A stretch of 64,000 nucleotides of DNA from Candidatus Kryptonium sp. (GTDB lineage Bacteria; Bacteroidota; Ignavibacteria; Kryptoniales; Kryptoniaceae). Below are positions 50,806 to 61,274 of this stretch, one piece after another (positions within the stretch are counted from its first letter, which is position 1; the number at the start of each line of letters is the position of its first letter). The notes beneath the pieces were generated by a model, which did not search any database, was not told the DNA's origin, and worked only from the letters and a program-made list of their open reading frames with translations. The DNA lies in contig JANXBN010000001.1 of NCBI GenBank assembly GCA_025060635.1, forward strand, positions 753,284-817,283. Direction: 5' to 3'. Made by a program: the position numbers and the translations under genes.

Positions 50806-51870
50806 ATGAAAATTCTTGTCATCAATCCTGGTTCAACCTCAACAAAGGTTGCAATTTTTGAAAACGATGTTCAAATTGATTTAAAAGTGTTAAGACATTC
50901 GCCGGACGAGATTTCAAAGTTTAAGAGATTGTGGGATCAGTTTGATTTTAGGTTGAATATTATACTTGAATTTTTGAACGAGAAAAATCTAAAACCATCT
51001 GACTTTTCAGCGGTAGTTGGAATTGGGGGGCTTTTAAGACCTGTGAAAGGGGGAACATATCGCGTAAATGAAAAAATGCTTGAAGATGCAAGGAATAATT
51101 TTCAAGGGGAGCATCCTTCAAATCTCGGGTGTGCACTTGCATATGAGATAGCGAAACTTGGTGGCGTTGAAGCATTTACGGTTGATCCGGTTTCAGTTGA
51201 CGAGTTTGAACCGCTCGCGAGATATTCTGGACATCCACTGATACAACGAAGGAGTTTATCTCATGCCCTTAATATCCACGCAACTGCACGACTCGCAAGT
51301 GAGAAGATCGGAAAAAGCTACGAAGAGGCAAACTTTGTCATAGCGCATTTAGGTGGTGGAATATCGGTTTGTCCTGTTAAAGGTGGCAAAATAATTGATG
51401 CAAACGATGCAAGTAGCGATGGACCTTTTTCCCCTGAGAGAACGGGTGGGCTTCCGCTTCAACCGTTTATAACGCTTTGCTTTTCGGGAAAGTACACAGA
51501 GCAGGAGGTAAGAAGAATGGTTATGGGTAAAGGTGGGCTTGTTGCTTATCTTGGCACAAATGACGCAAGCGAAGTTGAGAGGAGAATAAACTCCGGAGAT
51601 GAATATGCGAAAGAAGTTTATGAGGCAATGGCTTATCAAATTTCAAAGGAAATCGGTGCAATGGCGACCGTTTTAAAAGGAAAAATTGACGCTATTGTCT
51701 TAACCGGAGGACTTGCAAATTCAAAAATGCTTGTTGATTGGATTACGGAAAGAGTTTCTTTCATAGCACCTGTTTTAGTTTTTCCGAGCGAAGACGAAAT
51801 GAGAGCACTTGCTCTCGGGGCATTAAGAGTTTTGAAAGGAGAAGAAAAAGTAAGAGAATATCCTGAATAA
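50806..51870 (+). CDS. buk: Butyrate kinase
   Basis: This ASKHA-fold acyl kinase has 354 residues and interconverts butyryl-phosphate and butyrate with ATP/ADP (or acts on branched acids). It starts MKILVINPGSTSTKVAIF and has the family motifs VVGIGGLLRPVKGGTYRV, FVIAHLGGGISVCP, DGPFSPERTGGLP and IVLTGGLANS. Acetate kinases are longer and have NAGSSS at the start. No phosphotransbutyrylase gene lies next to it. Together with the hydroxyacyl-CoA dehydrogenase at 568 it hints at short-chain acyl metabolism. Confidence 0.93.
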   Translation: MKILVINPGSTSTKVAIFENDVQIDLKVLRHSPDEISKFKRLWDQFDFRLNIILEFLNEKNLKPSDFSAVVGIGGLLRPVKGGTYRVNEKMLEDARNNFQGEHPSNLGCALAYEIAKLGGVEAFTVDPVSVDEFEPLARYSGHPLIQRRSLSHALNIHATARLASEKIGKSYEEANFVIAHLGGGISVCPVKGGKIIDANDASSDGPFSPERTGGLPLQPFITLCFSGKYTEQEVRRMVMGKGGLVAYLGTNDASEVERRINSGDEYAKEVYEAMAYQISKEIGAMATVLKGKIDAIVLTGGLANSKMLVDWITERVSFIAPVLVFPSEDEMRALALGALRVLKGEEKVREYPE

Positions 51871-52015
51871 TTAGAATTTGAAAAAGGTTACGAAGAAGCC
51901 CCTTCAAAGTTAAAATAATTTTCCAAGCGATGTAATTTTCCCAATTCAATTCTTGTCTTTTTGAGCGATGTGCTTTATTTTACCTGTAGGTTTTTAAATA
52001 AAATTTTTTGCAAAA

Positions 52016-54505
52016 ATGCGCTTGCCTAAAATTATTCTTTTTATTTTGCTTATCTTCCCCTCCTTCTTGATCTATCCTCAAACCGACACAATTAAATCAA
52101 AATATGTTGGTCCTGGTGTAAAGCATACATTTATAAACTTTCCGAGCATTCCTTGGACTATAAATATTCTTGAAATTGACATCACAAATCCATTTATAAC
52201 GCTTGAGACTGTTAAAGCATCAAAGGGCGGACGCGAACAACTCAAAGCACTTGAGAAAACAAGCTCAATGGCAAATCGTAAAAATTATGCAGGACACACC
52301 GTAATTGGCGCAGTCAACGGTGATTTTTACAACACTACAACTGGAGAACCAATAAATGTTCAAGTAGAGAACGGAGAAATTTTAAAAAGACCTTATCCAA
52401 GATCTGTTTTCGGTACAACGATAAATAAGAAACCTTTCATTGAAATTTTTAACTTCTCTGGAAAATTAATCGTGAGAGATTCATCAAGGTCAATTGATGG
52501 GATCAACGAAGCAAGAGGAACTGATATGCTAATTCTTTATAACAGTTATTTTGGTGATTCAACGGGAACGAATCAGTGGGGAAGCGAGGTTCTGATAAGG
52601 GCGTTAAATCAGTGGGTTGTTAATGATACTGTTTTTTGTGTTGTTGATACAATTGTCAGTCAGGTTGGAAGCATGAGAATACCAGTTGGAAGAGCGGTTT
52701 TGTCGGGGCATGGTAGAGCTGGTGAGTTTTTGAGAAACAATTTGAGAATTAGAGATACTGTTAAAATTCTCTTGCAGCTTAATCCAAATGTTGGTAAAAT
52801 TTTCCAGGCAATTGGGGGGTTACCAAGGATAATAAGAAATGGTCAAAATGTCGTTGCACAAACATACCAGCAAGAAGGAGCAAGTTCAAGTTTCACATAC
52901 AGCAGACATCCAAGGACTGCGATAGGATTTTCAAGAGATAGCACAAAAATTTATTTCATCACCGTTGATGGAAGACAAGCCTCAAGCGTTGGGATGACAC
53001 TTGATGAACTGGCAAATTTTATGTTAACGCTTGGAATATGGCATGCTGTTAATCTTGACGGTGGTGGTTCAACAACTATGGTCGTGCGTGGTAAGGTTGT
53101 AAATTCACCATCAGATGCAACGGGTGAAAGATCCGTTTCAAACGCAATACTCGTTGTAAGCTCAGCTCCACAAGATACCTTAAGTAGAATTGAAATTGAA
53201 CCTAAGAGATTGAAAATTTTTCAAGGTGAACAATTTCAGTTTACGGTTTCAGGTTATGATAGATACTTCAATCCCATTCAAATTCCTTCAGGTCAAATTA
53301 TTTGGTCTTGTGATTCAAGGATCGGTAGCATAAGCACATCAGGAGTTTTCACCGCTGGGCGAAGAAGCGATAGTGGTTATGTTTATGTGCGTCATATAAA
53401 TGGATTGAAAGATTCGTGTTTTGTCGTTGTAGCAGGTATGAGAAACATTTTTATTTCCCCAAAGAACGCAGTAACAGACACAAGCAGAACAATCCAATTC
53501 TCAGTTAGAGGATTTGATAGCGATGGAAATTTACGACAAATTTCAGCTAGCGATATCAGATGGGAAGTTATAGGTGATGTTGGTATAATAAATCAACTTG
53601 GATTATTTCGTGGGGTCTCGCAAGGAAAAGGGAAGGTAGTTGCAAATCTTGATAATTTATCCGATACGGCAAATGTTGAGGTAATCATTGAGAAGGGGGA
53701 AAAATTCATTGAAGGATTTGAGATGATGAATTTTACATTAACAGGTGAAAATATAAACGAGTTAAGAATTTTTTCCGTTGATACAAGTTTTGTTTCCGCT
53801 CCGAGATCACTTGGATTTGAATATAAGTTTATCCACGAAACTGGAAAGCAACACTGGATTTATATAAACTGTGAAATTCCAATTTTCGGCGTTCCGGATT
53901 CAATCTATCTTTATGTGTATGGTGATGGTGGCTCTTATAGAGTTTATTACTTTGTTTCTGATGATAACGATGAAATTTTCGTCTTCACAGGTGGGGTTGT
54001 AAACTGGGCAAACGAATGGAGGAAGGTTGGGGCATCCACGAGATATCCAATTCAAACAAGAACTGGCACTTATTTTTGTTATCCTGTGAAAATTGTTAAA
54101 ATTGCTTTTTACTTTACGGGCGCATACTCAAACGGCGTTGAATACTCTGGAAAAATTTTGATTGATAATTTAAGCGTGACTTATCCTGTTAAGATTACTT
54201 CAGTTGAGCGTGTCCCAAGCCTCAACGAATTGGAATTCAAACTTTATCAAAACTATCCAAATCCTTTCAATCCGAAAACGAAGATCAGATTTTCAATACC
54301 TAAAGTGGGCATGACATCTATAAGTATTGAACTAAAAATTTATGATGTTCTTGGTAGAGAAGTTATGAAAATTTTTTCCGGGTATCTTGATGCAGGAGTT
54401 TACGAAATTGAGTTTGATTCAACGGGTCTTTCTGGTGGTGTTTATTTTTGTGTTCTATCTGCTGGAAAATTCCGAGACGCAATTAAAATGGTGTTGTTAA
54501 AATGA
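52016..54505 (+). CDS. Secreted phosphodiester glycosidase (NAGPA) with Ig-like domains and T9SS sorting domain
   Basis: An 829-residue protein with a signal peptide (1-21). The NAGPA/phosphodiester glycosidase domain lies at about 30-385 (GHTVIGAVNGDFYNTTTGEP ... HAVNLDGGGSTTMVVRGKVVN). Two Ig-like bacterial domains follow (about 395-560; IEPKRLKIFQGEQFQFTVSGYD and ISPKNAVTDTSRTIQF), then a beta domain. The C-terminal type IX sorting domain has YQNYPNPFNPKTKIRFSIP and ends GVYFCVLSAGKFRDAIKMVLLK. It should be exported across the outer membrane. The natural substrate is not known; related enzymes cleave sugar-phosphodiester links. Confidence 0.92.
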   Translation: MRLPKIILFILLIFPSFLIYPQTDTIKSKYVGPGVKHTFINFPSIPWTINILEIDITNPFITLETVKASKGGREQLKALEKTSSMANRKNYAGHTVIGAVNGDFYNTTTGEPINVQVENGEILKRPYPRSVFGTTINKKPFIEIFNFSGKLIVRDSSRSIDGINEARGTDMLILYNSYFGDSTGTNQWGSEVLIRALNQWVVNDTVFCVVDTIVSQVGSMRIPVGRAVLSGHGRAGEFLRNNLRIRDTVKILLQLNPNVGKIFQAIGGLPRIIRNGQNVVAQTYQQEGASSSFTYSRHPRTAIGFSRDSTKIYFITVDGRQASSVGMTLDELANFMLTLGIWHAVNLDGGGSTTMVVRGKVVNSPSDATGERSVSNAILVVSSAPQDTLSRIEIEPKRLKIFQGEQFQFTVSGYDRYFNPIQIPSGQIIWSCDSRIGSISTSGVFTAGRRSDSGYVYVRHINGLKDSCFVVVAGMRNIFISPKNAVTDTSRTIQFSVRGFDSDGNLRQISASDIRWEVIGDVGIINQLGLFRGVSQGKGKVVANLDNLSDTANVEVIIEKGEKFIEGFEMMNFTLTGENINELRIFSVDTSFVSAPRSLGFEYKFIHETGKQHWIYINCEIPIFGVPDSIYLYVYGDGGSYRVYYFVSDDNDEIFVFTGGVVNWANEWRKVGASTRYPIQTRTGTYFCYPVKIVKIAFYFTGAYSNGVEYSGKILIDNLSVTYPVKITSVERVPSLNELEFKLYQNYPNPFNPKTKIRFSIPKVGMTSISIELKIYDVLGREVMKIFSGYLDAGVYEIEFDSTGLSGGVYFCVLSAGKFRDAIKMVLLK

Positions 54506-54939
54506 ACAACGCACTTGAAATAATTGAAGCGGTTGATAAATTTTCTGGAAGAAGATTGAAAGAGAAAAAAGCGATTGAATTTCTACTTTCCGTTGCGATT
54601 GAAAAAGGTCTTTTAAATTTAATAGAAGATATCGCCTTTCATTCAAAGTTCCTATGGCGACTCCTTTCTTTTGTTAAAAGCGGTAGAAAATTTGATGAGA
54701 TTGACGAGGAAAGTTATAAAAGCAGAATAACTGAGCAAGTTAACGAATCAGTTGAGAAGATACGAAGTTTAATCTTCGAGATCTTGGAGAAATGTTCAGA
54801 TGTTGAAAGAAAAGATTTTTCCGACAAATTTTTGAAGATTGACTCAGCAAGCTTTGAAAATTTTTTAAACCTTGTTCATGATTTCTATTGGTTTAAGAAC
54901 TGGCAAATTGATGAAAATGAAGCAAATAAAGGCGCCTAA
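54502..54939 (+). CDS. Small helical protein of unknown function
   Basis: A 145-residue protein, predicted all-helical, charged and without signal peptide or Cys clusters (ALEIIEAVDKFSGRRLKEKKAIEF region). The start ATG overlaps the stop of the glycosidase gene by 4 nt, and its 3' end overlaps the next gene's N-terminus. I do not recognise the family. Tight overlaps on both sides argue that it is a real gene. Confidence 0.6.
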   Translation: MNNALEIIEAVDKFSGRRLKEKKAIEFLLSVAIEKGLLNLIEDIAFHSKFLWRLLSFVKSGRKFDEIDEESYKSRITEQVNESVEKIRSLIFEILEKCSDVERKDFSDKFLKIDSASFENFLNLVHDFYWFKNWQIDENEANKGA

Positions 54940-55855
54940 AATTGTTTTTGGAATTTTTGCGATTATTTTGTTTTTCAACTTTTCCTTCTCACAGAATAAA
55001 ATTGCATTCGTTCCGTTTGAGGATATTTCAGGATTTAAAGGAAAGTGGAATTTAAGGTTTGAAATCCCGCGATATCTTGGTGATTTTATTTTTAAACTTT
55101 ACGGGGTTAGCATTGTCCCGGTTGAGAGCGTCGCTGAAGTCGCAAGGGAAAAAAAGACAGGTTTTAAAGACGCGTTTTTATTTTCAGAGTTGAAAAACAG
55201 GTTCGGAATTGAGTATGTGGTTGGTGGGAAAATTTTAACTTTTAAGGTAAGCAGATTTATGACGGGATTTCCTTTAATGGCTGGATATGAATCTTATAAC
55301 GCAGAAATTGAGATTGAAATTGAAATATACAATCCCTTATCGGGCGAGAGAGAAGTTGTTTTTGGCATCGCTGGAGAGGTGAAAGAGCGAGGACTTGGTT
55401 TAACATTGCTTGGGAAACCGACGGAACGATATTCTGAATTTTATTCACTTGATCTTTTAAAATTTGGAAGCAGTGAATTTAACGAAACAATCGTTGGGGA
55501 AGCGATGAAAAAAGCTGGAATGGAGTTTGCCTTGCGATTGAAGAGATATTTCCCGGGATTGGGTGAATATGTGGAGAATTTAAATAATAATGTTTCGGGA
55601 ACAACTGAGCTGAAAGCGGTCGTAATTGAAGGTATGGTAATGCACATCGGGAAGCAAGATCTCATCTATGTTAATCTTGGAAGCAAGGATGGGATTATCT
55701 CTGGAATGATGCTGTATGTTTTTGATGGCGACGAAAAGATCGCAGATATAGAAGTTGTTGATGTGATTGATGAACATTTTTCAGCCTGTAAAGTTGTTAA
55801 TTCGTTAAAAGAGCTTAAAAAAGGAAATAAGGTTAAAGCGCGGATCATAAGATAG
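54911..55855 (+). CDS. Secreted CsgG/FlgT-like protein
   Basis: From ATG 54911 the protein has 314 residues, with a signal peptide ending near FNFSFSQ. The main domain (IAFVPFEDISGFKGKWNLRFEIPRYLGDFIF ... YVVGGKILTFKVSR) has the shape of CsgG/LpoB-type outer-membrane assembly proteins. The C-terminal part (VNLGSKDGIISGMMLYVFDGDEKIADIEVVDV) resembles the FlgT C-terminal domain. There is no lipobox Cys. The frame opens at 54872, but that start would place 13 residues ahead of the signal. It is the third gene of the glycosidase operon. Confidence 0.7.
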   Translation: MKMKQIKAPKIVFGIFAIILFFNFSFSQNKIAFVPFEDISGFKGKWNLRFEIPRYLGDFIFKLYGVSIVPVESVAEVAREKKTGFKDAFLFSELKNRFGIEYVVGGKILTFKVSRFMTGFPLMAGYESYNAEIEIEIEIYNPLSGEREVVFGIAGEVKERGLGLTLLGKPTERYSEFYSLDLLKFGSSEFNETIVGEAMKKAGMEFALRLKRYFPGLGEYVENLNNNVSGTTELKAVVIEGMVMHIGKQDLIYVNLGSKDGIISGMMLYVFDGDEKIADIEVVDVIDEHFSACKVVNSLKELKKGNKVKARIIR

Positions 55856-55919
55856 CGAATTGAGTTTAGAAAGTGTTTTTGCTTTTGATTACAACTTAAA
55901 AAACTAATAGAAACTCAAA

Positions 55920-57050
55920 ATGAGCGAAAAAAGTCATGAGATCTCCGGACGCTTAACATCTCTTGATGTTTTCAGAGGAGCAACGATTGCGGGGATGATA
56001 CTTGTAAATAATCCCGGGAGTTGGGCTTATGTTTATCCACAGTTAAGGCATGCAGATTGGCATGGGTGGACATTCACAGATTTAATTTTTCCTTTCTTTC
56101 TTTTTATCGTTGGTGTTGCGATCGTGTTCTCTTTTTCAAAAAGAGTTGAGATGGGTTATTCCAAAGTTAAATTGTTTTGGAGGATTGTTAGGAGAAGTTT
56201 AATTTTGTTTGGGCTCGGGCTTTTTCTCAATGGCTTTCCAAATTTTGATTTTTCAACTATAAGAATAATGGGGGTTTTACAAAGAATTGCTATATGTTAT
56301 TTCTTCGCTTCAATCATATTTTTGACCTCAAGCATAAGGTGGCAAGCGATATGGTCTTTTATTTTGCTTTTCGTCTATTGGGGATTGATGGAGTTTGTGC
56401 CTGTGCCGGGAATAGGTGCAGGGGTGTATGAGAAAGGGAAAAATTTCGCTGCATATATTGATAGTTTGATTTTATCTGGGCATATGTGGAGCGTGACGAA
56501 AACTTGGGATCCAGAAGGAATTATAAGTACGATTCCAGCAATTTCAACGACGCTCTTTGGGGTTTTGACAGGACATTGGCTTAGAACAAAAAGAGATGAA
56601 ACCGAGAAAACTTTGTGGCTTTTAATTATGGGAAATCTCGGGTTGTTGATTGGTGCTATATGGGACGCATGGCTTCCGATTAATAAAAATTTATGGACGA
56701 GTTCTTACTCCGTATTCACCGCTGGGTTTGCTTTAATAGTCCTCGGTTTTTGCTATTATTTCGTTGATGTGAAAGGTTATAAAAAATGGGCTTATCCATT
56801 TATCGTTTATGGAATGAATGCTATAACTGTTTTTGTCTTGTCAGGTATAATTGCAAGGTTAACTGTCTATTTTAAAATCACCTTGCCAGATGGAGGGACA
56901 ACGACGATTAAAAATTACATTTATCAAAACTTTTTCGCCTCGTGGCTCGGTCCGATGAACGGCTCGCTCGGTTATGCTATTGCTCATGTGCTTTTGATGT
57001 ATTTTTTGATGTGGATTCTTTACAAGAAGAAAATTTTTATAAAAATTTGA
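55920..57050 (+). CDS. HGSNAT-like (DUF5009) membrane acyltransferase
   Basis: A 376-residue membrane protein with about ten TM helices. The N-terminus RLTSLDVFRGATIAGMILVNNPGSW and DWHGWTFTDLIFPFFLFIVGVAI match the heparan-alpha-glucosaminide N-acetyltransferase / DUF5009 family. Such proteins may move acetyl groups across the membrane onto amino sugars. nagA at 30933-32099 also handles acetylated amino sugars but is far away. It stands alone between the CsgG-like gene and the convergent DUF255 gene. Confidence 0.86.
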   Translation: MSEKSHEISGRLTSLDVFRGATIAGMILVNNPGSWAYVYPQLRHADWHGWTFTDLIFPFFLFIVGVAIVFSFSKRVEMGYSKVKLFWRIVRRSLILFGLGLFLNGFPNFDFSTIRIMGVLQRIAICYFFASIIFLTSSIRWQAIWSFILLFVYWGLMEFVPVPGIGAGVYEKGKNFAAYIDSLILSGHMWSVTKTWDPEGIISTIPAISTTLFGVLTGHWLRTKRDETEKTLWLLIMGNLGLLIGAIWDAWLPINKNLWTSSYSVFTAGFALIVLGFCYYFVDVKGYKKWAYPFIVYGMNAITVFVLSGIIARLTVYFKITLPDGGTTTIKNYIYQNFFASWLGPMNGSLGYAIAHVLLMYFLMWILYKKKIFIKI

Positions 57051-57065
57051 TCCTCTAATTGTGTG

Positions 57066-59114
57066 CTAAAGTGTTTCAAGAAGTTCGGTTAGCTCATCAA
57101 TGCTGTTTACTGGTTTTAAACATTCGTAATTTGTGCAGATGTAAATTGTTGTTTTACCGTCAATCTCTTTGTATTGAGATATAAATGGTGAAAGCGTGGC
57201 TATTTCATCTTTCACATCGGATGGATTAAACAATATTATTTTGTTCGGCAGGAACTTTGAGTTTATAATTTTCAAAATCTCATTAAGATCCTCTCTTTTT
57301 CCAACGATGAAGATTTCAAGTGAGCGATCAAAAATGAAATAAAGATTTGACAAAAAGAAGGTATAAGCAGATGGATAGTTTTTCACAGTGTAAGCGAAAG
57401 AATCAATTGTTTTATGGATCAATTCTTTGAAATCTTCCCTCCCCGTTATTTTCTCAAGTTTAATTAAGTCAAGTAAAGCAACTGAGTTTCCAGATGGTAT
57501 TGCGCCGTCGTAGATTTCTTTTTCTCTGAAAATCACATCTTCGTTCCCTGGATCTGTGAAATAGAAGCCACCTTTTTCATCGTCCCAAAATAGTTTGATC
57601 ATTTTTTCTGTTAGCACGATTGCATGTTTAAGATATTTGGTTTCAAAGCTTGATTCATATAGTTCAATTAATCCCCAGATTAAAAAAGCGTAATCGTTGA
57701 GATAGGCGTTTATCTTTGCTTCGCCATCCCTGAATCTATGTAGCAATTTACCATCCCTCAAGAGGTTTTCTAAAATAAAGTCAGCACTTTTCTTTGCGAT
57801 GTTTAAATAAATTTCATTTCTTAACACAGAATATGCTCTTGCAAATGCACAAATCATAAGCCCATTCCAATCGGTTAGTATTTTATCATCTTTAAGTGGG
57901 TGGATTCTTTTCTCTCTGTGTTTAAAAAGTTTTTGTCTTATGGCTTCCCACTTTGCTATGTTTTCATCGCTGAGGTCTCGCGTAAGATAGAATATGTTCT
58001 TACCTGTCTTATTTTTCCTAACCTCGTCATAGTAGTTTCCATCTATTTGGATATTAAATTTCTCAACTACGAAATCAAACTCGTCTTGATTTAAAATTTC
58101 TTTTAGTTCGTTAAATTCCCACAGGTAAAATTTACCTTCTTCGCCTTCGCTGTCTGCATCCTCGGCGGAGAAAAATCCACCATTTGGATTTGTTAAGTTT
58201 CTTAGGACATATGAAGAAATTTCATCGCAAATTCGGGCGTATTTTTGATTTTGGGTTGCCTGGTATGTTTCAAGATATGCAATTAAAAGAAGGGCTTGAT
58301 CGTATAGCATTTTCTCAAAATGGGGCAAGATCCAATATCTATCTGTTGAATACCTGTGAAATCCAAAACCAATGTGATCGTATATTCCTCCAAGATACAT
58401 TGAGTTTAAAGTTTTCTCAATCATTTCAAGTGCTATTGGGTTCTTTGCTTTTCTCCAATATCTCAAAAGAAACATAAAGTTGTGCGGAATTGGGAATTTT
58501 GGAGCATTTCCGAAGCCACCATATTCTGGGTCAAATTGTGATTTGAGTTGATTGTATGCTAATGACAAAACAGATTCATCTATTGTGTCATTCTTTGTTG
58601 ATTGTGAAAATGCTTGTTTGAGATCGGTTGTTATTTCATCAGCGAGAGATAAAAGTTTTTCTTTGTTTTCTTTCCAGAGTTGAGAAACTCTTTGAAGAAG
58701 ATCAATTAAACCAATCCTTCCGTATCTTGAGTATTTTGGTATATAAGTTCCAGCGAAGAAAGGTTTTTTATCTGGTGTCATTATTATAGTCAATGGCCAT
58801 CCGCCGTGTCCTGTCATCGCTTGGCATACGCTCATGTAAACTGAATCAATGTCTGGTCGTTCTTCTCTATCAACTTTTATTGATATGAAATTTTCGTTTA
58901 GAATTTTTGCTACTTCTTCATCTTCAAAAGATTCTTTTTCCATCACATGACACCAATGGCAGGTTGAATATCCAATTGAAAGGAATATCGGTTTATCTTC
59001 AAATTTTGCTTTTTCAAATGCTTCTTCGCACCATGGATACCAATCAACTGGATTCTCAGCGTGTTGAAGTAAATATGGGCTTTTCTCGTTTATGAGGCGA
59101 TTATATTTTTTCAT
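57066..59114 (-). CDS. Thioredoxin-like DUF255 / YyaL family protein
   Basis: A 682-residue protein. The N-terminal thioredoxin-like domain (about 1-160) starts [24 protein letters not shown] and carries CxxC in [16 protein letters not shown] and [23 protein letters not shown]. An alpha/alpha-barrel of the six-hairpin glycosidase type follows (about 180-600), with [29 protein letters not shown] and [13 protein letters not shown]. The family is widespread and its function is unclear. The size is normal. It stands alone. Confidence 0.92.
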   Translation of the reverse strand: MKKYNRLINEKSPYLLQHAENPVDWYPWCEEAFEKAKFEDKPIFLSIGYSTCHWCHVMEKESFEDEEVAKILNENFISIKVDREERPDIDSVYMSVCQAMTGHGGWPLTIIMTPDKKPFFAGTYIPKYSRYGRIGLIDLLQRVSQLWKENKEKLLSLADEITTDLKQAFSQSTKNDTIDESVLSLAYNQLKSQFDPEYGGFGNAPKFPIPHNFMFLLRYWRKAKNPIALEMIEKTLNSMYLGGIYDHIGFGFHRYSTDRYWILPHFEKMLYDQALLLIAYLETYQATQNQKYARICDEISSYVLRNLTNPNGGFFSAEDADSEGEEGKFYLWEFNELKEILNQDEFDFVVEKFNIQIDGNYYDEVRKNKTGKNIFYLTRDLSDENIAKWEAIRQKLFKHREKRIHPLKDDKILTDWNGLMICAFARAYSVLRNEIYLNIAKKSADFILENLLRDGKLLHRFRDGEAKINAYLNDYAFLIWGLIELYESSFETKYLKHAIVLTEKMIKLFWDDEKGGFYFTDPGNEDVIFREKEIYDGAIPSGNSVALLDLIKLEKITGREDFKELIHKTIDSFAYTVKNYPSAYTFFLSNLYFIFDRSLEIFIVGKREDLNEILKIINSKFLPNKIILFNPSDVKDEIATLSPFISQYKEIDGKTTIYICTNYECLKPVNSIDELTELLETL

Positions 59115-59215
59115 CTTTGATAAAAGTTTGCTTTTAAATTTTTTAACATTAGCGGATTTAATTTCGTTTCTTTATTTGAGGGTGAAGCGGAGTGTGAAAT
59201 TTGGTATAAGCAGGA

Positions 59216-59240
59216 GGGGCTCCAATTTTGTAGGAGCCCC
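59216..59240 (-). terminator. Hairpin after gcvPB
   Basis: GGGGCTCC (59216-59223) and GGAGCCCC (59233-59240) form a perfect 8-bp stem with a 9-nt loop, 12 nt past the gcvPB stop. No T run follows in the minus direction, so it may stabilise the 3' end rather than terminate by itself. Confidence 0.55.
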
Positions 59241-59251
59241 ATTGAGAGTTT

Positions 59252-60700
59252 TCATTCTTTGAAGCAGACATTTATATTTTTTGAAGCGTAGGCGTCGTCA
59301 AGTCGCTTGACCGGGGTTGTGTGTGGAGCTGTTAGAACTATCTCCGGGTTTATTTTTATTTCTTCAATGATTTTTATCAACGCGTCGGCGAAGGCATCAA
59401 GCGTTTCTTTAGTTTCTGTTTCAGTTGGTTCAATCATCAATGCTTCTGATACAATCAATGGGAAATAAACCGTTGGTGCATGAAATCCGTAATCAAGAAT
59501 TCGCTTTGCTATGTCAAGAGTTCTCACATTGTATTCAAATTTGTATCTACTGCCTGATACAACAAACTCGTGAAGTGGTTTTCCAAGGTAAGGTCTGTCA
59601 AAGTAATCTTTTATTCTGCTCAAGAGGTAATTTGAATTTATGATTGCGTTTTCGCTTACTTCTCTTAAGCCTTTGCTCCCAAGCATTCTAATGTAGGTAT
59701 AAGCTCTGATCATCATTCCGAAGTTCCCAAAGAAAGTGTGAATTTTACCGATTGAATCTGGATGATTATGATTTAAGACAAATTTCCCATCTCTTTTTTC
59801 AATTCTTGGTATGGGTAAAAATGGGACGAGTTTTTCACTTACTGCAACTGGACCTGAGCCTGGACCTCCACCACCGTGTGGTGTTGAAAATGTCTTATGA
59901 AGATTCAAGTGAACAACATCAAAGCCCATATCTCCAGGTCTTGTTATTCCGACAAGGGCGTTAAGATTCGCACCGTCCATATACATCAAAGCCCCAGCAT
60001 CATGTATAAGTTTTTCAACTTTAAGTATGTCTTTTTCAAAAATTCCAAGCGTATTTGGATTTGTAAGCATTATTCCAGCTACATCTTCATCAAGTTTGGA
60101 TTTTAAATCTTCAAGATCAATTGTTCCATATTCATTTGATTTAACGCTTACAGCGGTATAACCTGAAATTGTAACGCTTGCTGGATTTGTTCCGTGAGCA
60201 GAATCGGGAACAAGAATTTTTTTCCTTGGATTTCCAAGTTTTTCGTGATATGCTCTTATCATTAAAATTCCTGTCAGCTCACCGTGGGCACCTGCAGCTG
60301 GTTGTAGGGATACTGCTTTCATTCCGGTTATTTCAGCTAGCATTTCGGAAAGTTCATACATAATTTGAAGAGCGCCCTGGACGAGTTCGTCGTCCATATG
60401 TGGATGAATATCTTTGAAACCAGGTAATGAGGCAGTGACTTCGTTAATTTTGGGATTATATTTCATCGTGCATGATCCAAGCGGATAAAAACCTTTATCA
60501 ACATGATAATTCATCGTTGAAAGCCGAATGTAGTGTCTAACTACCTCGTTCTCGCTAATTTCGGGAAGATCTGGTGGAGATGAGCGCAAAAATTTTTGTG
60601 GAATTAAATCTTCAATGTGTTTTTCGGGTACATCGTTTTTAGGTAAGGAATATCCCTTTCTTCCGGGCCGGCTTAGTTCAAAAATTAACTTAGATGGCAT
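59252..60700 (-). CDS. gcvPB: Glycine dehydrogenase (decarboxylating) subunit 2
   Basis: This PLP-dependent P2 subunit of the split glycine cleavage P-protein has 482 residues. The PLP Lys is in [23 protein letters not shown]. Family landmarks include [35 protein letters not shown] and [16 protein letters not shown]. It works with GcvPA, GcvT and a lipoylated GcvH, none of which lie in the window. The two H-like proteins at 17707 and 20305 lack the lipoyl Lys and cannot serve. Confidence 0.95.
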   Translation of the reverse strand: MPSKLIFELSRPGRKGYSLPKNDVPEKHIEDLIPQKFLRSSPPDLPEISENEVVRHYIRLSTMNYHVDKGFYPLGSCTMKYNPKINEVTASLPGFKDIHPHMDDELVQGALQIMYELSEMLAEITGMKAVSLQPAAGAHGELTGILMIRAYHEKLGNPRKKILVPDSAHGTNPASVTISGYTAVSVKSNEYGTIDLEDLKSKLDEDVAGIMLTNPNTLGIFEKDILKVEKLIHDAGALMYMDGANLNALVGITRPGDMGFDVVHLNLHKTFSTPHGGGGPGSGPVAVSEKLVPFLPIPRIEKRDGKFVLNHNHPDSIGKIHTFFGNFGMMIRAYTYIRMLGSKGLREVSENAIINSNYLLSRIKDYFDRPYLGKPLHEFVVSGSRYKFEYNVRTLDIAKRILDYGFHAPTVYFPLIVSEALMIEPTETETKETLDAFADALIKIIEEIKINPEIVLTAPHTTPVKRLDDAYASKNINVCFKE

Positions 60701-60931
60701 TTTTAAATTTGAATTTTTTTGGTAATTGTGTGCTTTTTCAAGAGCAAAGTTAAAAAGAAAATGAAAATTTTACAAGTTTAGATGTCCAAATTGATTTAAA
60801 CGGGGTTTTGTTCCTCATAGATTTTTTCGCGTTAAAGTTTAAGGTCGTCGCTATTTAGAAAATTCAACGGGTTTTGTGAACGAATGAAAAAGTTGCGCTG
60901 GGAATTTTAAATAAGCGGTGATTCTAAAAGA

Positions 60932-60960
60932 TTGTTTTTTTCCGTTTAAATTTTTATATT
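60932..60960 (+). promoter_or_regulatory. Promoter of tRNA-Cys
   Basis: TTGTTT (60932-60937), 17 bp, TATATT (60955-60960) ends 14 nt before the mature tRNA start. The TTG-N20-TATATTT spacing is the same as before crtI and yceD. The rest of the 273-bp gap upstream (60701-60931) shows nothing I can name. Confidence 0.6.
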
Positions 60961-60973
60961 TATAACCGAAGAA

Positions 60974-61046
60974 GGCGACGTACCCAAGTGGCTAAGGGGG
61001 CGGTCTGCAAAACCGCTATTCCTGGGTTCGAATCCCAGCGTCGCCT
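60974..61046 (+). tRNA. tRNA-Cys (anticodon GCA)
   Basis: The acceptor arms GGCGACG (60974-60980) and CGTCGCC (61039-61045) pair fully. The anticodon stem GCGGT/ACCGC encloses CTGCAAA, with anticodon GCA. The T arm is CCTGG GTTCGAAT CCCAG with a standard TTCGAAT loop. The discriminator base is T, as expected for tRNA-Cys. CCA is not encoded. rpmB follows after 33 nt. Confidence 0.95.
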
Positions 61047-61079
61047 CTAAATTTTTGTTAAATAAAAAATGATTGACAT

Positions 61080-61271
61080 ATGGCAAACATTTGCGCGATC
61101 TGTGGTAAAAGACCGATTTCAGGACATAGCATAAGCCACGCTCATAACCTTTCAAAAAGAAGATGGCTTCCAAATCTTCAAAGAGTAAGAGCTGTCGTAA
61201 ACGGCGAAGTTAGAAGAATAAAAGTATGCGCTACCTGCATAAAACTTGGACGAGTCCAAAAACCAGCTTAA
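61080..61271 (+). CDS. rpmB: Ribosomal protein L28
   Basis: A 63-residue basic protein. It starts MANICAICGKRPISGHSISHAHNLSKRRW, with the first Cys pair of the zinc-binding L28 type, and has a second CATC pair near the end. The conserved RRWLPNLQRVRA and KVCATCIKLGRV are typical. A strong terminator follows at once. Confidence 0.96.
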   Translation: MANICAICGKRPISGHSISHAHNLSKRRWLPNLQRVRAVVNGEVRRIKVCATCIKLGRVQKPA

Positions 61272-61274
61272 TTT

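Noticed and set aside
50690-50806. Extending the Ser/Thr kinase to the TTG at 50806
   Set aside because: It would share its first bases with the buk start codon, leave no promoter space and add 39 residues ahead of the kinase domain without similarity.
51553-51568. TTGGCAC string resembling a sigma-54 -24 box inside buk
   Set aside because: It is inside the coding region and lacks the TTG of the -12 box at the right spacing.
54062-54078. TGGCACTTATTTTTG string inside the glycosidase gene
   Set aside because: The -12 G is one base off the required spacing, and the site lies within a gene far from any start.
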